From Chloroflexota bacterium (GTDB lineage Bacteria; Chloroflexota; Ktedonobacteria; Ktedonobacterales; Ktedonobacteraceae), in NCBI GenBank assembly GCA_902810755.1, contig CADDYT010000005.1:50319-114318 (forward strand): DNA of 64,000 nucleotides, written 5' to 3'. Positions 43,267 through 51,523 of the stretch are shown here, piece by piece (position 1 is the first letter of the stretch; each line of letters opens with the position of its first letter). The translations under genes were made by a program, and so were the position numbers. The notes beneath the pieces were generated by a model. That model ran no database searches. It was not told where the DNA came from and worked only from the letters and a program-made list of their open reading frames with translations.

Positions 43267-44628
43267 ATGGCGACCATCCGTATGGAGAGCGCGGAAAAGC
43301 AGGCCAGATTCGGATACATGCTGCCGATCATCAGCGCCAGTACGCTTGGCACGGTTATCGAATGGTATGATTTCTTCTTTTATAGTTTCCTGGCCGTCAC
43401 CGTCTTTCCGGTGGTTTTCTTCCCCAGCCTCGACCCGTCGGCTGGCATCATTGCCTCGTTTACCACCAATTTCATCGGTTTTGCCGCTCGTCCGCTTGGC
43501 GCAGCCTTCTTCGGCTGGTTCGGCGACCGCACGGGCCGCAAATCGACACTCGTGACCACTCTGCTACTTATTGGCCTCTCGACGATGCTGATGGGCATTT
43601 TGCCGGGCTACGCCACCTTTGGCATAGCCGCGCCGATCCTGCTGGCGGCATTGCGCTTTGTGCAGGGCGTCGGCGTGGGAGGCGAATGGGGCGGATCCGT
43701 GCTGCTCACGCTCGAATACGGAGATGACCGCCATCGCGGCTTCTGGACAAGCTGGCCGCAGACAGGCGTGCCGATCGGGCTGGCGCTGGCCGCACTGTCG
43801 GTGCTGCTCTTCAGAAATCTCTATCCCGGCGTGGCCTTCCAGAGCGTCGGCTGGCGCATGCCGTTCCTGCTGAGCGCAACCATGCTGCTGGTTGGCCTCT
43901 ACATTCGCCTGCGCATCCTCGAGACACCACCTTTTGTTAGATTGAAGGCGGAGAGACAGGAGTCGAAAAATCCTTTGCTGGATACGCTGCGCTGCAACTG
44001 GCGCGAGATTCTGCTCTCCATCCTGCTGCGTTCGGGCGAGCAGGCCCCCTTCTATATTTTCACCACCTTTGTGCTGTCCTACGGCGTCGCGGTACTGAAG
44101 CTGGATCCGACCCTCTTCTATATCGGCATCACCCTGACGGCTATCGTCTCTATCGTCTCTATGCCGACCTTCAGCGCGCTTTCCGACCGTGTCGGGCGCA
44201 AACGCTGGTACCTGTGCGGCACCATCGTCATGGCCGTCTTCGCCCTGCCATACTTCTTATTATTGAACACAGGGAACCCGCTGCTGATTATCCTGGCGCT
44301 GCTTATCTCGCTCGGCATCTGCCACGCCTGGCTCTACGGGCCGCAGGCCGCACTGATTGCCGAGCGTTTTGGGGCGCGCATTCGCTACACGGGAGCCTCC
44401 CTCGGTTACCAGCTCGCCTCGATTACCGCCGGCGGCCCGGCCCCCATTGTTGCCACCTACCTGCTGGCAAACTCCATACACATTCTTCCGGGCGTGTCCC
44501 CCACCGTACTCATCGCCCTCTATCTCGCGGGCATGTCCCTTGTCTCAATGTTCGCAGTTCTCTTTCTCAAAGAGTATGCCGGTAAAGCGCCCGCTCAGGA
44601 CACGCAGGGAACCGGACAACCACAGTAG
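43267..44628 (+). CDS. MFS transporter, metabolite:H+ symporter type
   Basis: A 12-segment major facilitator protein of 453 residues. The MHS signature is STLGTVIEWYDFFFYSFLA at the start of helix 1, and GWFGDRTGRKST is the cytoplasmic loop 2-3 motif. The second copy of the motif, ALSDRVGRKRWYL, is in the C-terminal half. MHS proteins move dicarboxylates, shikimate, proline/betaine or alpha-ketoglutarate with protons. The substrate is not predictable. AAGGAGG precedes the ATG. A close paralog follows 170 bp downstream. A perfect TATAAT at 43209-43214 lacks a matching -35. Confidence 0.92.
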   Translation: MATIRMESAEKQARFGYMLPIISASTLGTVIEWYDFFFYSFLAVTVFPVVFFPSLDPSAGIIASFTTNFIGFAARPLGAAFFGWFGDRTGRKSTLVTTLLLIGLSTMLMGILPGYATFGIAAPILLAALRFVQGVGVGGEWGGSVLLTLEYGDDRHRGFWTSWPQTGVPIGLALAALSVLLFRNLYPGVAFQSVGWRMPFLLSATMLLVGLYIRLRILETPPFVRLKAERQESKNPLLDTLRCNWREILLSILLRSGEQAPFYIFTTFVLSYGVAVLKLDPTLFYIGITLTAIVSIVSMPTFSALSDRVGRKRWYLCGTIVMAVFALPYFLLLNTGNPLLIILALLISLGICHAWLYGPQAALIAERFGARIRYTGASLGYQLASITAGGPAPIVATYLLANSIHILPGVSPTVLIALYLAGMSLVSMFAVLFLKEYAGKAPAQDTQGTGQPQ

Positions 44629-44661
44629 AAAGGAGGAATGCAGTTAGCAAGGATTGAGTTC

Positions 44662-44682
44662 CAGGGCGACCACCAGGGCCGC
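44662..44682. repeat. Family B-associated 21-bp repeat
   Basis: The 21-bp segment with core agggcgaccaccagggcc is identical to 63918-63938, and the preceding aaggat-gag bases are also partly shared. It lies in the gap between the two tandem transporter genes. Confidence 0.6.
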
Positions 44683-44797
44683 TCCTACCCTCGTCGGGTA
44701 GCTCAATACAGGTGAACCGCGCTGTAGCGCATCATTATTCGTTCGTCATTCGTCTGTTATTCGGTGTATTGTTAGCTCATCAGTATTGGAGGACATC

Positions 44798-46153
44798 ATG
44801 TCAACCATCGGAGAACAATTCTCACGACGAAAGATGTTGCCGGTCATCCTCGCCAGTACGCTCGGTACCACCATCGAATGGTACGATTTCTTCCTGTACG
44901 GCACAATGGCCTCGCTCGTCTTTCCCAAGCTCTTCTTCCCGACGTTTGATCCCTTTGTTGCCACGCTTCTGTCCCTGACCACCTTCCTGGTCGGCTTCAT
45001 CGCGCGCCCCATCGGCGGCATCTTCTTCGGACACCTGGGAGATCGCATCGGGCGCAAATCGACGCTCATTGCGACTCTCCTGCTCATGGGTATCGCCACC
45101 TTTATCGTTGGCTTCCTGCCCGGCTATGCCACCATCGGTGTGGCTGCGCCGATCCTGGTCTCGATCATGCGTTTCTGCCAGGGCCTCGGCGTCGGCGGCG
45201 AGTGGGGCGGCTCCGTGCTGCTGGCAATGGAGTATGGTCATGAGCGCAATCGCGGCTTCTGGGCAAGCTGGCCGCAGGACGGCGTGCCGCTGGGCCTGCT
45301 GCTTTCATCGCTGGCGGTCGCGGTCTTCGCCGCCATTTCGGGCAGCCAGTTCGGCAACTGGGGCTGGCGCATTCCCTTCTTCCTGAGCGCCATCCTCATC
45401 ATTATCGGTCTCTACATCCGCCTGCGCATCCTGGAAACGCCGCTCTTCGCCGAGATTCAGGCGGAAAAGCGAGAGGCAAAAGCGCCGGTGCTGGATGTGA
45501 TCGTTCACAACTGGCAAGAGATCATTCTCACCGCCGCCGCTCGCTTTGTTGAGCAGGCCCCCTTCTACCTGTTCGCCACCTTCGTGCTGGTTTACGGGGT
45601 TGATCACCTGGGATTGAACAAGCAGTTGCTTCTGGCCGGCACTTACATCGCCGCCATTGTTGAGCTGTTCACCATCCCCACCTTCAGCATCCTCTCGGAT
45701 CGTTTTGGCAGGCGAAACTGGTACCTGATTGGCTGTCTGATTATGCTGGCCTTTGCCTTCCCGTACTTCCTCCTGCTCAATTCGCGCATTCCTGTGCTGG
45801 TAATTATCAGCATCGTCCTCTCGCTGGCCCTCTGCCACGCCTGGGTCTATGGCCCGCAGGCAGCGTTGATCGCGGAACACTTCCCCACCCGGTTGCGCTA
45901 TAGCGGCGCGTCAATCGGCTACCAGCTTGCGGCGCCGTTTGCCGGTGGCCTGGCTCCGATCATTGCGCTGGCGCTGCTCCAGAATTCCGGCGGCTCTTCT
46001 GTCCCCATCTCCGTCTACCTCATCATCCTGGCCGCCTTCTCCTTCATCGCTGTCCTCGGCCTGCGCGAGCTGTCACGCGCCGACATCTCGAAGGACGAGA
46101 CGTTCGCCGTCAGAGACCGATACGCGGAAGGAGCCACAGCGATAGGAGACTGA
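44798..46153 (+). CDS. MFS transporter, metabolite:H+ symporter type (paralog)
   Basis: A 451-residue paralog of the preceding transporter with the same landmarks: STLGTTIEWYDFFLYGTMA at helix 1, GHLGDRIGRKST in loop 2-3 and ILSDRFGRRNWYL in the second half. Both share AWVYGPQAALIAE or a close variant. GGAGG lies before the ATG at 44798. The two appear to be a tandem duplication that has since diverged, so substrates may differ. A 13-bp hairpin terminator follows. Confidence 0.92.
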   Translation: MSTIGEQFSRRKMLPVILASTLGTTIEWYDFFLYGTMASLVFPKLFFPTFDPFVATLLSLTTFLVGFIARPIGGIFFGHLGDRIGRKSTLIATLLLMGIATFIVGFLPGYATIGVAAPILVSIMRFCQGLGVGGEWGGSVLLAMEYGHERNRGFWASWPQDGVPLGLLLSSLAVAVFAAISGSQFGNWGWRIPFFLSAILIIIGLYIRLRILETPLFAEIQAEKREAKAPVLDVIVHNWQEIILTAAARFVEQAPFYLFATFVLVYGVDHLGLNKQLLLAGTYIAAIVELFTIPTFSILSDRFGRRNWYLIGCLIMLAFAFPYFLLLNSRIPVLVIISIVLSLALCHAWVYGPQAALIAEHFPTRLRYSGASIGYQLAAPFAGGLAPIIALALLQNSGGSSVPISVYLIILAAFSFIAVLGLRELSRADISKDETFAVRDRYAEGATAIGD

Positions 46154-46190
46154 TTCCCGTCTGTTCATTCAGCAGAACAGCCTCACAACG

Positions 46191-46220
46191 CGGAGCGAGG
46201 AGAAATCTCTCCTCGCTCCG
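46191..46220. terminator. Hairpin between convergent genes
   Basis: A perfect 13-bp stem (cggagcgaggaga and its complement) with a 4-nt loop lies between the transporter stop (46153) and the LLM oxidoreductase stop (46258). There is no T tract. Confidence 0.6.
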
Positions 46221-46257
46221 TGATAAGGACATCCTGCGTTTATGATGGGAATCCTCA

Positions 46258-47310
46258 TCAAGCTATCTGCTCCGCTTCCACCTCCCTCACCAGTTCAATC
46301 AACCTTGCAAGATTTGCCAGCCGTTCGTCCAGCGTGGCCCCGTCCAGGCCGACACGCAGGGTGTTGACTCCTGCCGCCTGATAGGCACGCAACCGCGCGC
46401 GTACCATGTCTTCGGTGCCGATGAGGTTGGTTTTAAGGACGAGGTCGTCGGGGATACGGGCAACGGCGGACTGGCGGTCGCCTTTGAGCCAGAGGTCCTG
46501 GACTTCACGAGCGATGTCGGCGTAGCCCATGCGACAGAAGGCATCGTTGTAGAAGTTGTGCTGGCGCGAACCCATTGCGCCCAGGGTGAAAGCGAGGCCG
46601 GGCCGACGCGGGGCGATGAGGCGTTCTACGTCGTCGGAGAAGGAGACGACACCGGCGGCAACTTGCAGGTCGAGATCGGCAAGGGAGCGACCGGCGCGGG
46701 CGGCCCCGGCAGCGATGTGGTCGAAGAAGATGGAGGCGTGTTCGGGGATGAAGCTGGTGCCGAGCCAGCCATCGGCAAGCTCGCCCGTCAGTTCGAGGCT
46801 TCTGGGAGCGAGCGTAGCCAGGTAGATGGGAATGTCGGCTTGCGAGCGCGCCATCGGGACAAGGGCTTTGCCCTCACCGCCGGGCAGGGGCAGGGTGTAG
46901 ATTTCGCCGGAATAGCTGAGCCGCTCCCCCCGTGTCACCATGCGCACGATCTCGATGGTTTCGCGCGTGCGCTGCCAGGGGCGGGCGAAATGCACGCCGT
47001 GCCAGCCCTCCATCACCTGCGGGCCGCTGACGCCGAGACCGAGCATGAAACGGTTATCGGAGAGCGCGGCCAGCGAGAGAGCGGTCATGGCCGTCATCGC
47101 GGGCGTGCGCGCATCGATTTGCATGATACCCGTTCCCAGGCGCAGGCGCGTCGTCTTCGCCGCCAGATATGCCAGCGGCGTCGCTCCATCGTAACCCCAC
47201 ATCTCGACCGACCACGCCATATCGACTCCCAGTCGCTCGGCCTCGATGGCAAAGGTAAAAGCCCCCTGCCAGTCATCGCCGGAAGGCGCAACAGTGATAG
47301 CAAGTTTCAT
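46258..47310 (-). CDS. LLM-class flavin/F420-dependent oxidoreductase
   Basis: A luciferase-like monooxygenase-fold enzyme of 350 residues. Landmarks are LAITVAPSGDDWQGAFTFAI at the N-terminus, LGTGIMQIDARTPAMTAMTA, and LSDNRFMLGLGVSGPQVMEG. The last two are typical of F420-dependent members. It should reduce or oxidise a substrate with F420 or FMN in the cytoplasm. The ATG at 47310 is adopted. It starts 7 nt after the DinB-like gene stop, so the two form an operon. Confidence 0.88.
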   Translation of the reverse strand: MKLAITVAPSGDDWQGAFTFAIEAERLGVDMAWSVEMWGYDGATPLAYLAAKTTRLRLGTGIMQIDARTPAMTAMTALSLAALSDNRFMLGLGVSGPQVMEGWHGVHFARPWQRTRETIEIVRMVTRGERLSYSGEIYTLPLPGGEGKALVPMARSQADIPIYLATLAPRSLELTGELADGWLGTSFIPEHASIFFDHIAAGAARAGRSLADLDLQVAAGVVSFSDDVERLIAPRRPGLAFTLGAMGSRQHNFYNDAFCRMGYADIAREVQDLWLKGDRQSAVARIPDDLVLKTNLIGTEDMVRARLRAYQAAGVNTLRVGLDGATLDERLANLARLIELVREVEAEQIA

Positions 47311-47316
47311 CACAGC

Positions 47317-47865
47317 CTACTTTCCTTCTCGCGCTGACAGCGCCGCAGCAATAGCCTGCAACTGTCGCGCGTGGTCAAGCTCGTGAATGCGAGCGAAGAG
47401 CAGCCACTCACGCCAGTTCAACATGCCGAAATCGCTGCCCCGCCAGGTGATATCGAGATGTGCCTGTGGATCAGCTTGCAGTACGGAGGTCGCCAGCCGC
47501 TCACGCATGGCTGAAATATCGGCCAGCATCTGCTCCGGCGTGAGACCTGCCGCAGGCACGGAAAGGTCTGGCACATCAGCAGGCTGCTCTCCACGCTCAA
47601 TTACGGCGCGAATGGTCTGTTCTTCCAGCGCGGCGATCCGGTAGACGTGGTTCAGCACATCGGCGGCAGACCACTCACCCCCCTGCGGGGGCGTGGAAAA
47701 ATCTTCTGAGGAGATCGCTCCAGCAGCTTCCAGAAACTGCCTGTGGGCCTCACGCACAGCCTCGACCAGTTGCGCCGGCGTGCGCTTCATCGACTGGCCC
47801 GTCAGATAACTTCGCACACGAGCAATTTCTTCCTCGCGCGTCTCCTGTCTTCCCTCTGCCGCCAT
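47317..47865 (-). CDS. DinB-like four-helix protein
   Basis: A 182-residue DinB/YfiT-superfamily protein. The metal-binding His triad is suggested by LNHVYRIAALEEQ and the C-terminal ARIHELDHARQLQAI; the third His is not certain. EWSAADVLNHV is the family signature. Members include thiol-dependent S-transferases acting with bacillithiol or mycothiol. It is the first gene of an operon with the LLM oxidoreductase, which suggests joint handling of a small electrophile or xenobiotic, but this is inference. AAGGAGG precedes the ATG. Confidence 0.85.
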   Translation of the reverse strand: MAAEGRQETREEEIARVRSYLTGQSMKRTPAQLVEAVREAHRQFLEAAGAISSEDFSTPPQGGEWSAADVLNHVYRIAALEEQTIRAVIERGEQPADVPDLSVPAAGLTPEQMLADISAMRERLATSVLQADPQAHLDITWRGSDFGMLNWREWLLFARIHELDHARQLQAIAAALSAREGK

Positions 47866-47951
47866 ATAAGCCTCCTTTGTCAGCCCTTGCCGACAGACCG
47901 AAATAGATTTGACTATAAGAAATGCGATTTACTATTGAAAACGGCCCCTGC

Positions 47952-48040
47952 CCTGTCATGTTGCGCGACCCATGCCGCCTGCTTGATCACCTCCCATGCT
48001 TCGCGGCGCTCAGCATGACAGGTTCCGGCCACTTTTTCAT
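47952..48040. repeat. Family A palindromic repeat (partly decayed)
   Basis: Right arm gcgctcagcatgacagg and its flank ttccggccactttttcat match the copies at 20.1 and 57.8 kb. The left arm (cctgtcatg followed by a degenerate stretch) pairs only at its outer end. The surrounding gap, 47866-48301, shows no gene. Confidence 0.65.
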
Positions 48041-48301
48041 AGCATGCAATCGGACTGCTAGCAGTATATCTCAACGAGAAAAGGGAGATCAAGCTCGATG
48101 CCCGTTAATCAACAGCGCGAACGGCAGGATGCAACAGGCCGAGCGCGATGATGAAGGCGCTGACAATGCCGCCTGAGACAAAGACGACGGAGGGGCCGCC
48201 CTGGCCCTCCTCTTCCTGAATTCATCAATATACTCTGTAGACAATAGCTGAGTCACATGGTCTAATGATAGATGAAAGAGACATGTACCGGAGGAAAGCA
48301 T

Positions 48302-49522
48302 ATGCGGCGAGCATTCCGAAGCCTGCCAGAGCGGCTGGCATGCGTACTGGCAGCGATCTTTGTGTTTGACCGGCTGTTAAAATTGCTGGCCGTCGTCAGC
48401 TTTTTCCGCCGTCCACGGCCTGCTCCGCCTGAGCGGTGGCCGACGGTGACGCTGCTGCAACCGATTACGAGAGGGGCGAGCAGTTTACTGGACGCGCTGA
48501 GAGCGAGGGCGCGGCTCGTATATCCGGCGTCTATCCAGCATTTGCTGATCTGTGATGCTCAGGATACGGAATCGCAGGCTATCGTTGCCGCATATCTGGA
48601 TGAGTTTCCAGAACTTTGCGCCGAACTGATTCTGGTTGAGCCGGAGAACAGCATGCCGGGCGCAGTGGCGCGCAAACTGGATAAGTTGCAGGCAGCGTTG
48701 CCACGAGCAAGCGGAGAGGTATTGTGCTTTGTCGATGATGACGTTATCTTGCGCCCCGATAATTTGCGTGTGCTGGTGCCATATCTCTTCCAGCCGGGGG
48801 TTGGCCTCGCCTTCGGGCTGCCCTGCTTCACAAACTGGCAAACGGTCTGGTCAAGCTTGATCAGCGCGCTCATCAATGCCCACATGCTGCTCAGCCTCGC
48901 CTCGCTCACCTTCCTGATTGACCCGATTCGCATCAATGGACACGTATTTGCCTTCAGACGCGAGATATTTGAACACATAGGCGGCTTCGACGGCATGGAG
49001 CGGCAGATCGACGACGAATTCGCCATCCCACAGCGTTTGCGGGCCTACAACCTGCGCGCGATGCAGACTCCATCGATCTACGATATCGACAACGCTTTAG
49101 ATTCGGCGCGAGCGTACACCCGGCAGTTCAAACGCTGGTTTGTAATGCCGCGACAGGCGATGATGCCATCGCTCACGCTCCGACAGAAGCTGATCGCCGC
49201 ACTTGTGAGCTTCACGCTGCCACTGCCGGGCATTATGGCCCTGCTGGCCCTGTGGGCGCGCCGCCGTTCAGCGTGGCTGGCGCTGATCGGCAGTCTGAGC
49301 GTCTTCGCCGGGGTCTATGCCCTGTGCGAACGGCGTTATTTGCAACGGCCCATGCCTCTGAAACGCTGGCTGCTGCTGCCGGTGGTAGCCCTGTGGACGC
49401 CATTGCAGATTGTGTGGACAATGTTACATGGCAACGAGGTCGAGTGGCGCGGCCAGCGCCTGCGCCTGCACCGCGACGGCACGGCAGAGATTGTACAAAC
49501 GGAGGGCGGCAGGAAGCAATGA
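48302..49522 (+). CDS. Glycosyltransferase family 2/21 (ceramide glucosyltransferase-like)
   Basis: A membrane-associated glycosyltransferase of 406 residues. An N-terminal hydrophobic segment is followed by a GT-A domain with ICDAQDTE (nucleotide-binding Asp), CFVDDDVILRP (DxD-like) and QIDDEFAIP. The QFKRW acceptor motif is the QxxRW signature. Two C-terminal membrane segments (LIAALVSFTLPLPGIMALLA and following) anchor it. GT21 enzymes transfer glucose to ceramide or diacylglycerol. GGAGG lies before the ATG. The next gene overlaps its stop (ATGA), which points to stepwise glycolipid assembly. Confidence 0.88.
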   Translation: MRRAFRSLPERLACVLAAIFVFDRLLKLLAVVSFFRRPRPAPPERWPTVTLLQPITRGASSLLDALRARARLVYPASIQHLLICDAQDTESQAIVAAYLDEFPELCAELILVEPENSMPGAVARKLDKLQAALPRASGEVLCFVDDDVILRPDNLRVLVPYLFQPGVGLAFGLPCFTNWQTVWSSLISALINAHMLLSLASLTFLIDPIRINGHVFAFRREIFEHIGGFDGMERQIDDEFAIPQRLRAYNLRAMQTPSIYDIDNALDSARAYTRQFKRWFVMPRQAMMPSLTLRQKLIAALVSFTLPLPGIMALLALWARRRSAWLALIGSLSVFAGVYALCERRYLQRPMPLKRWLLLPVVALWTPLQIVWTMLHGNEVEWRGQRLRLHRDGTAEIVQTEGGRKQ

Positions 49523-50793
49523 ACATTTCGGTGATCGCAGTTGGCTCGCGCGGCGATGTGCAGCCCCATATCGCGCTGGGGGCCGGGTTGCAGGCAGCAG
49601 GCCACAGGGTGCGGCTGGTGACGCACGCGCTTTTTGAGTCGCAGATACGCCGGTCAGGCATGGATTTTTTCCCGGTGCAGGTCAACCCACAGGCAATAGT
49701 GGAAGGTGAGATGGGGAAGGAATGGCTGGGCGGTGGCAACAACTTCCTGCAATTCTTCCGCCGCTTCTCGCGCATCGCCGCGCCCCTGATCCGGCAGGCC
49801 ATGCTTGATTGCTGGCAGGCATGTCAGGGAAGCGAGGGTATGATCTGCTCTCCCCTGGCACTCTGCTTCACCTCTTCGATTGCCGAGAAGCTGCACATCC
49901 CCTGCTGGATTGGTGCGGGCCAGCCGCTAACGCCAACGGGCGCCTTTGCCATCCCCTTTTTTCCCGCAGCGCCGAACTGGCTTCCCGTCCGTGTCAGCTA
50001 TCACCGCCTGACCTACACGCTTTCGGCCCGGCTTTTCTGGCAGTTATTGTGCGGTTCCATCAATCAAGCGCGACAGGAGTTGCTGAACCTGCCGTCGCTG
50101 CCTGGAACATGGCTATATGAACAGGTGCGCGCGCAGCGTTTACCTGTTCTGTACTACTACAGCCCCTCGATCCTGCCGCCGCCGCCTGACTGGGGAAAGC
50201 AGTATCATGTTACCGGCTACTGGTTCCTGAATGATGATACTGGCTGGCAAGCGCCGCAGGCCCTGCTGGACTTCCTGGCATCCGGCCCGCCGCCCGTGTA
50301 TGTTGGTTTCGGCAGTATGAACACCCGGCGCGCCGGAGAGATGACAGAGATCGTGCTGGAAGCGTTGGCACGCACGAAACAGCGCGCCATCCTGGCGACG
50401 GGATGGGGGAATATTGGGAATATCGACCTGCCAGACAACATATTCAAAGTAGATTTTGTGCCGCACGCCTGGCTCTTTGCGCAGATGGCTGCTGTTGTGC
50501 AGCACGGCGGCGCGGGTACGATGGCGGCATGCCTGCGCGCCGGGGTGCCACCAGTCGTCGTTCCCTTCTTCGGCGATCAACCATTCTGGGCCAGCCGCTT
50601 CCACGCCCTCGGCCTGACACCGCAACCAATTCCACAAAAGCGGTTGACGACTGAGCGACTGGCAAAGGCCATCCAGATCGCTATAAGTGATGAGGCTCTC
50701 AGAAAGCGCGTCAAGGCCATGAGCGAGCGTATCCGGGCGGAAGATGGTGTGGGGCTGGCGGTCGAGATAGTGAATCGGCATCTCATCAAATAA
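49519..50793 (+). CDS. GT1-type glycosyltransferase (sterol-glucosyltransferase-like)
   Basis: A GT-B fold glycosyltransferase of 424 residues. The N-terminal VGSRGDVQPHIALGAGLQAA is the UGT/sterol-glucosyltransferase acceptor-side signature. The C-terminal donor site reads HGGAGTMAACLRAGVP, then PFFGDQPFWASR, as in sterol 3-beta-glucosyltransferases and rhamnosyltransferases. The ATG at 49519 overlaps the preceding stop by 4 nt, so translation is coupled. With the GT2 enzyme it could build a di- or oligosaccharide glycolipid; the donor and lipid acceptor are unknown. Confidence 0.9.
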   Translation: MNISVIAVGSRGDVQPHIALGAGLQAAGHRVRLVTHALFESQIRRSGMDFFPVQVNPQAIVEGEMGKEWLGGGNNFLQFFRRFSRIAAPLIRQAMLDCWQACQGSEGMICSPLALCFTSSIAEKLHIPCWIGAGQPLTPTGAFAIPFFPAAPNWLPVRVSYHRLTYTLSARLFWQLLCGSINQARQELLNLPSLPGTWLYEQVRAQRLPVLYYYSPSILPPPPDWGKQYHVTGYWFLNDDTGWQAPQALLDFLASGPPPVYVGFGSMNTRRAGEMTEIVLEALARTKQRAILATGWGNIGNIDLPDNIFKVDFVPHAWLFAQMAAVVQHGGAGTMAACLRAGVPPVVVPFFGDQPFWASRFHALGLTPQPIPQKRLTTERLAKAIQIAISDEALRKRVKAMSERIRAEDGVGLAVEIVNRHLIK

Positions 50794-50884
50794 CAGCGTT
50801 GCCGTAGAAAAAATCGGCGATGGAACAAAGCTGATTTTTCCCTCGTCTTCTGAACAGGCGAGTCTATTCAAGAAAGGGGTTGCT

Positions 50885-51391
50885 ATGCATAGAAATGGGT
50901 ATTTCTCGTTGCTGGGCGCGCTTCTGCCCCTGCTGATTGTACTTTCTGCCTGTGAGGCCGGTTCCGGGACAGGCGGGAATACAACAAACCCCGGCACGTC
51001 TACAGGCGGCCCTGTGCGTATCAGCACCGATCACACAGTCTATCAGCCAGATGATACCATCCATGTCACGGTTAGCAATCAGTTGTCGACAAGCATCTTC
51101 GCGTATGATACGCGGGCAAGCTGCTCGATTCTGGGGCTGGAAGTACAGGTCAATGGAAGCTGGACCGGCTCCTCTGTCGCGCGCTGCCCTCTGGGGCGCA
51201 TGGCAATGCGGGTGGAGATTCCGGCAGGGAAAAGCTATGGCGCAGCTATCCAGGCCGGAGGCTTGAGCAAAGGGACCTTCCCACCAGGAATATACCGTCT
51301 CTCATTAACGTATTCAACTTCCCCGAAGCCAGCCGGGTCAAGCGGCCTGACTACCATCTATTCGGCCCCGTTGACAATCGCAGCTTCTTGA
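50885..51391 (+). CDS. Small lipoprotein of unknown function
   Basis: A 168-residue exported protein. The signal peptide ends in the lipobox LSAC with Cys23, then a Gly/Thr-rich linker. The mature part (about residues 42-168) is beta-rich, RISTDHTVYQPDDTIHVTVS, and looks like one immunoglobulin-like sandwich. Two further Cys (in RASCSILG and VARCPLG) may form a disulfide. AAAGGGG precedes the ATG. It follows the glycosyltransferase pair by 91 bp, but a functional link is not shown. Confidence 0.75.
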   Translation: MHRNGYFSLLGALLPLLIVLSACEAGSGTGGNTTNPGTSTGGPVRISTDHTVYQPDDTIHVTVSNQLSTSIFAYDTRASCSILGLEVQVNGSWTGSSVARCPLGRMAMRVEIPAGKSYGAAIQAGGLSKGTFPPGIYRLSLTYSTSPKPAGSSGLTTIYSAPLTIAAS

Positions 51392-51487
51392 GAGAAAACA
51401 GGCAGGGGAAGGCCAGGCGATGGAACAGGCGCGTTTGCATAGCTGTTCCATTATCTGGTCCTCCCCGATCTTTCTTCTCTCAAGAAG
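51384..51487. terminator. Long bidirectional hairpin between convergent genes
   Basis: Three co-linear paired blocks form one long stem: 51384-51395 with 51476-51487 (12 bp), 51405-51416 with 51455-51466 (10 of 12), and tggaaca (51421-51427) with its complement (51444-51450). It covers the lipoprotein stop and faces the secreted-protein gene. Confidence 0.7.
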
Positions 51488-51523
51488 TGCGCTCAAACTC
51501 CTCACAGAAGCGAGAATGCCCGC

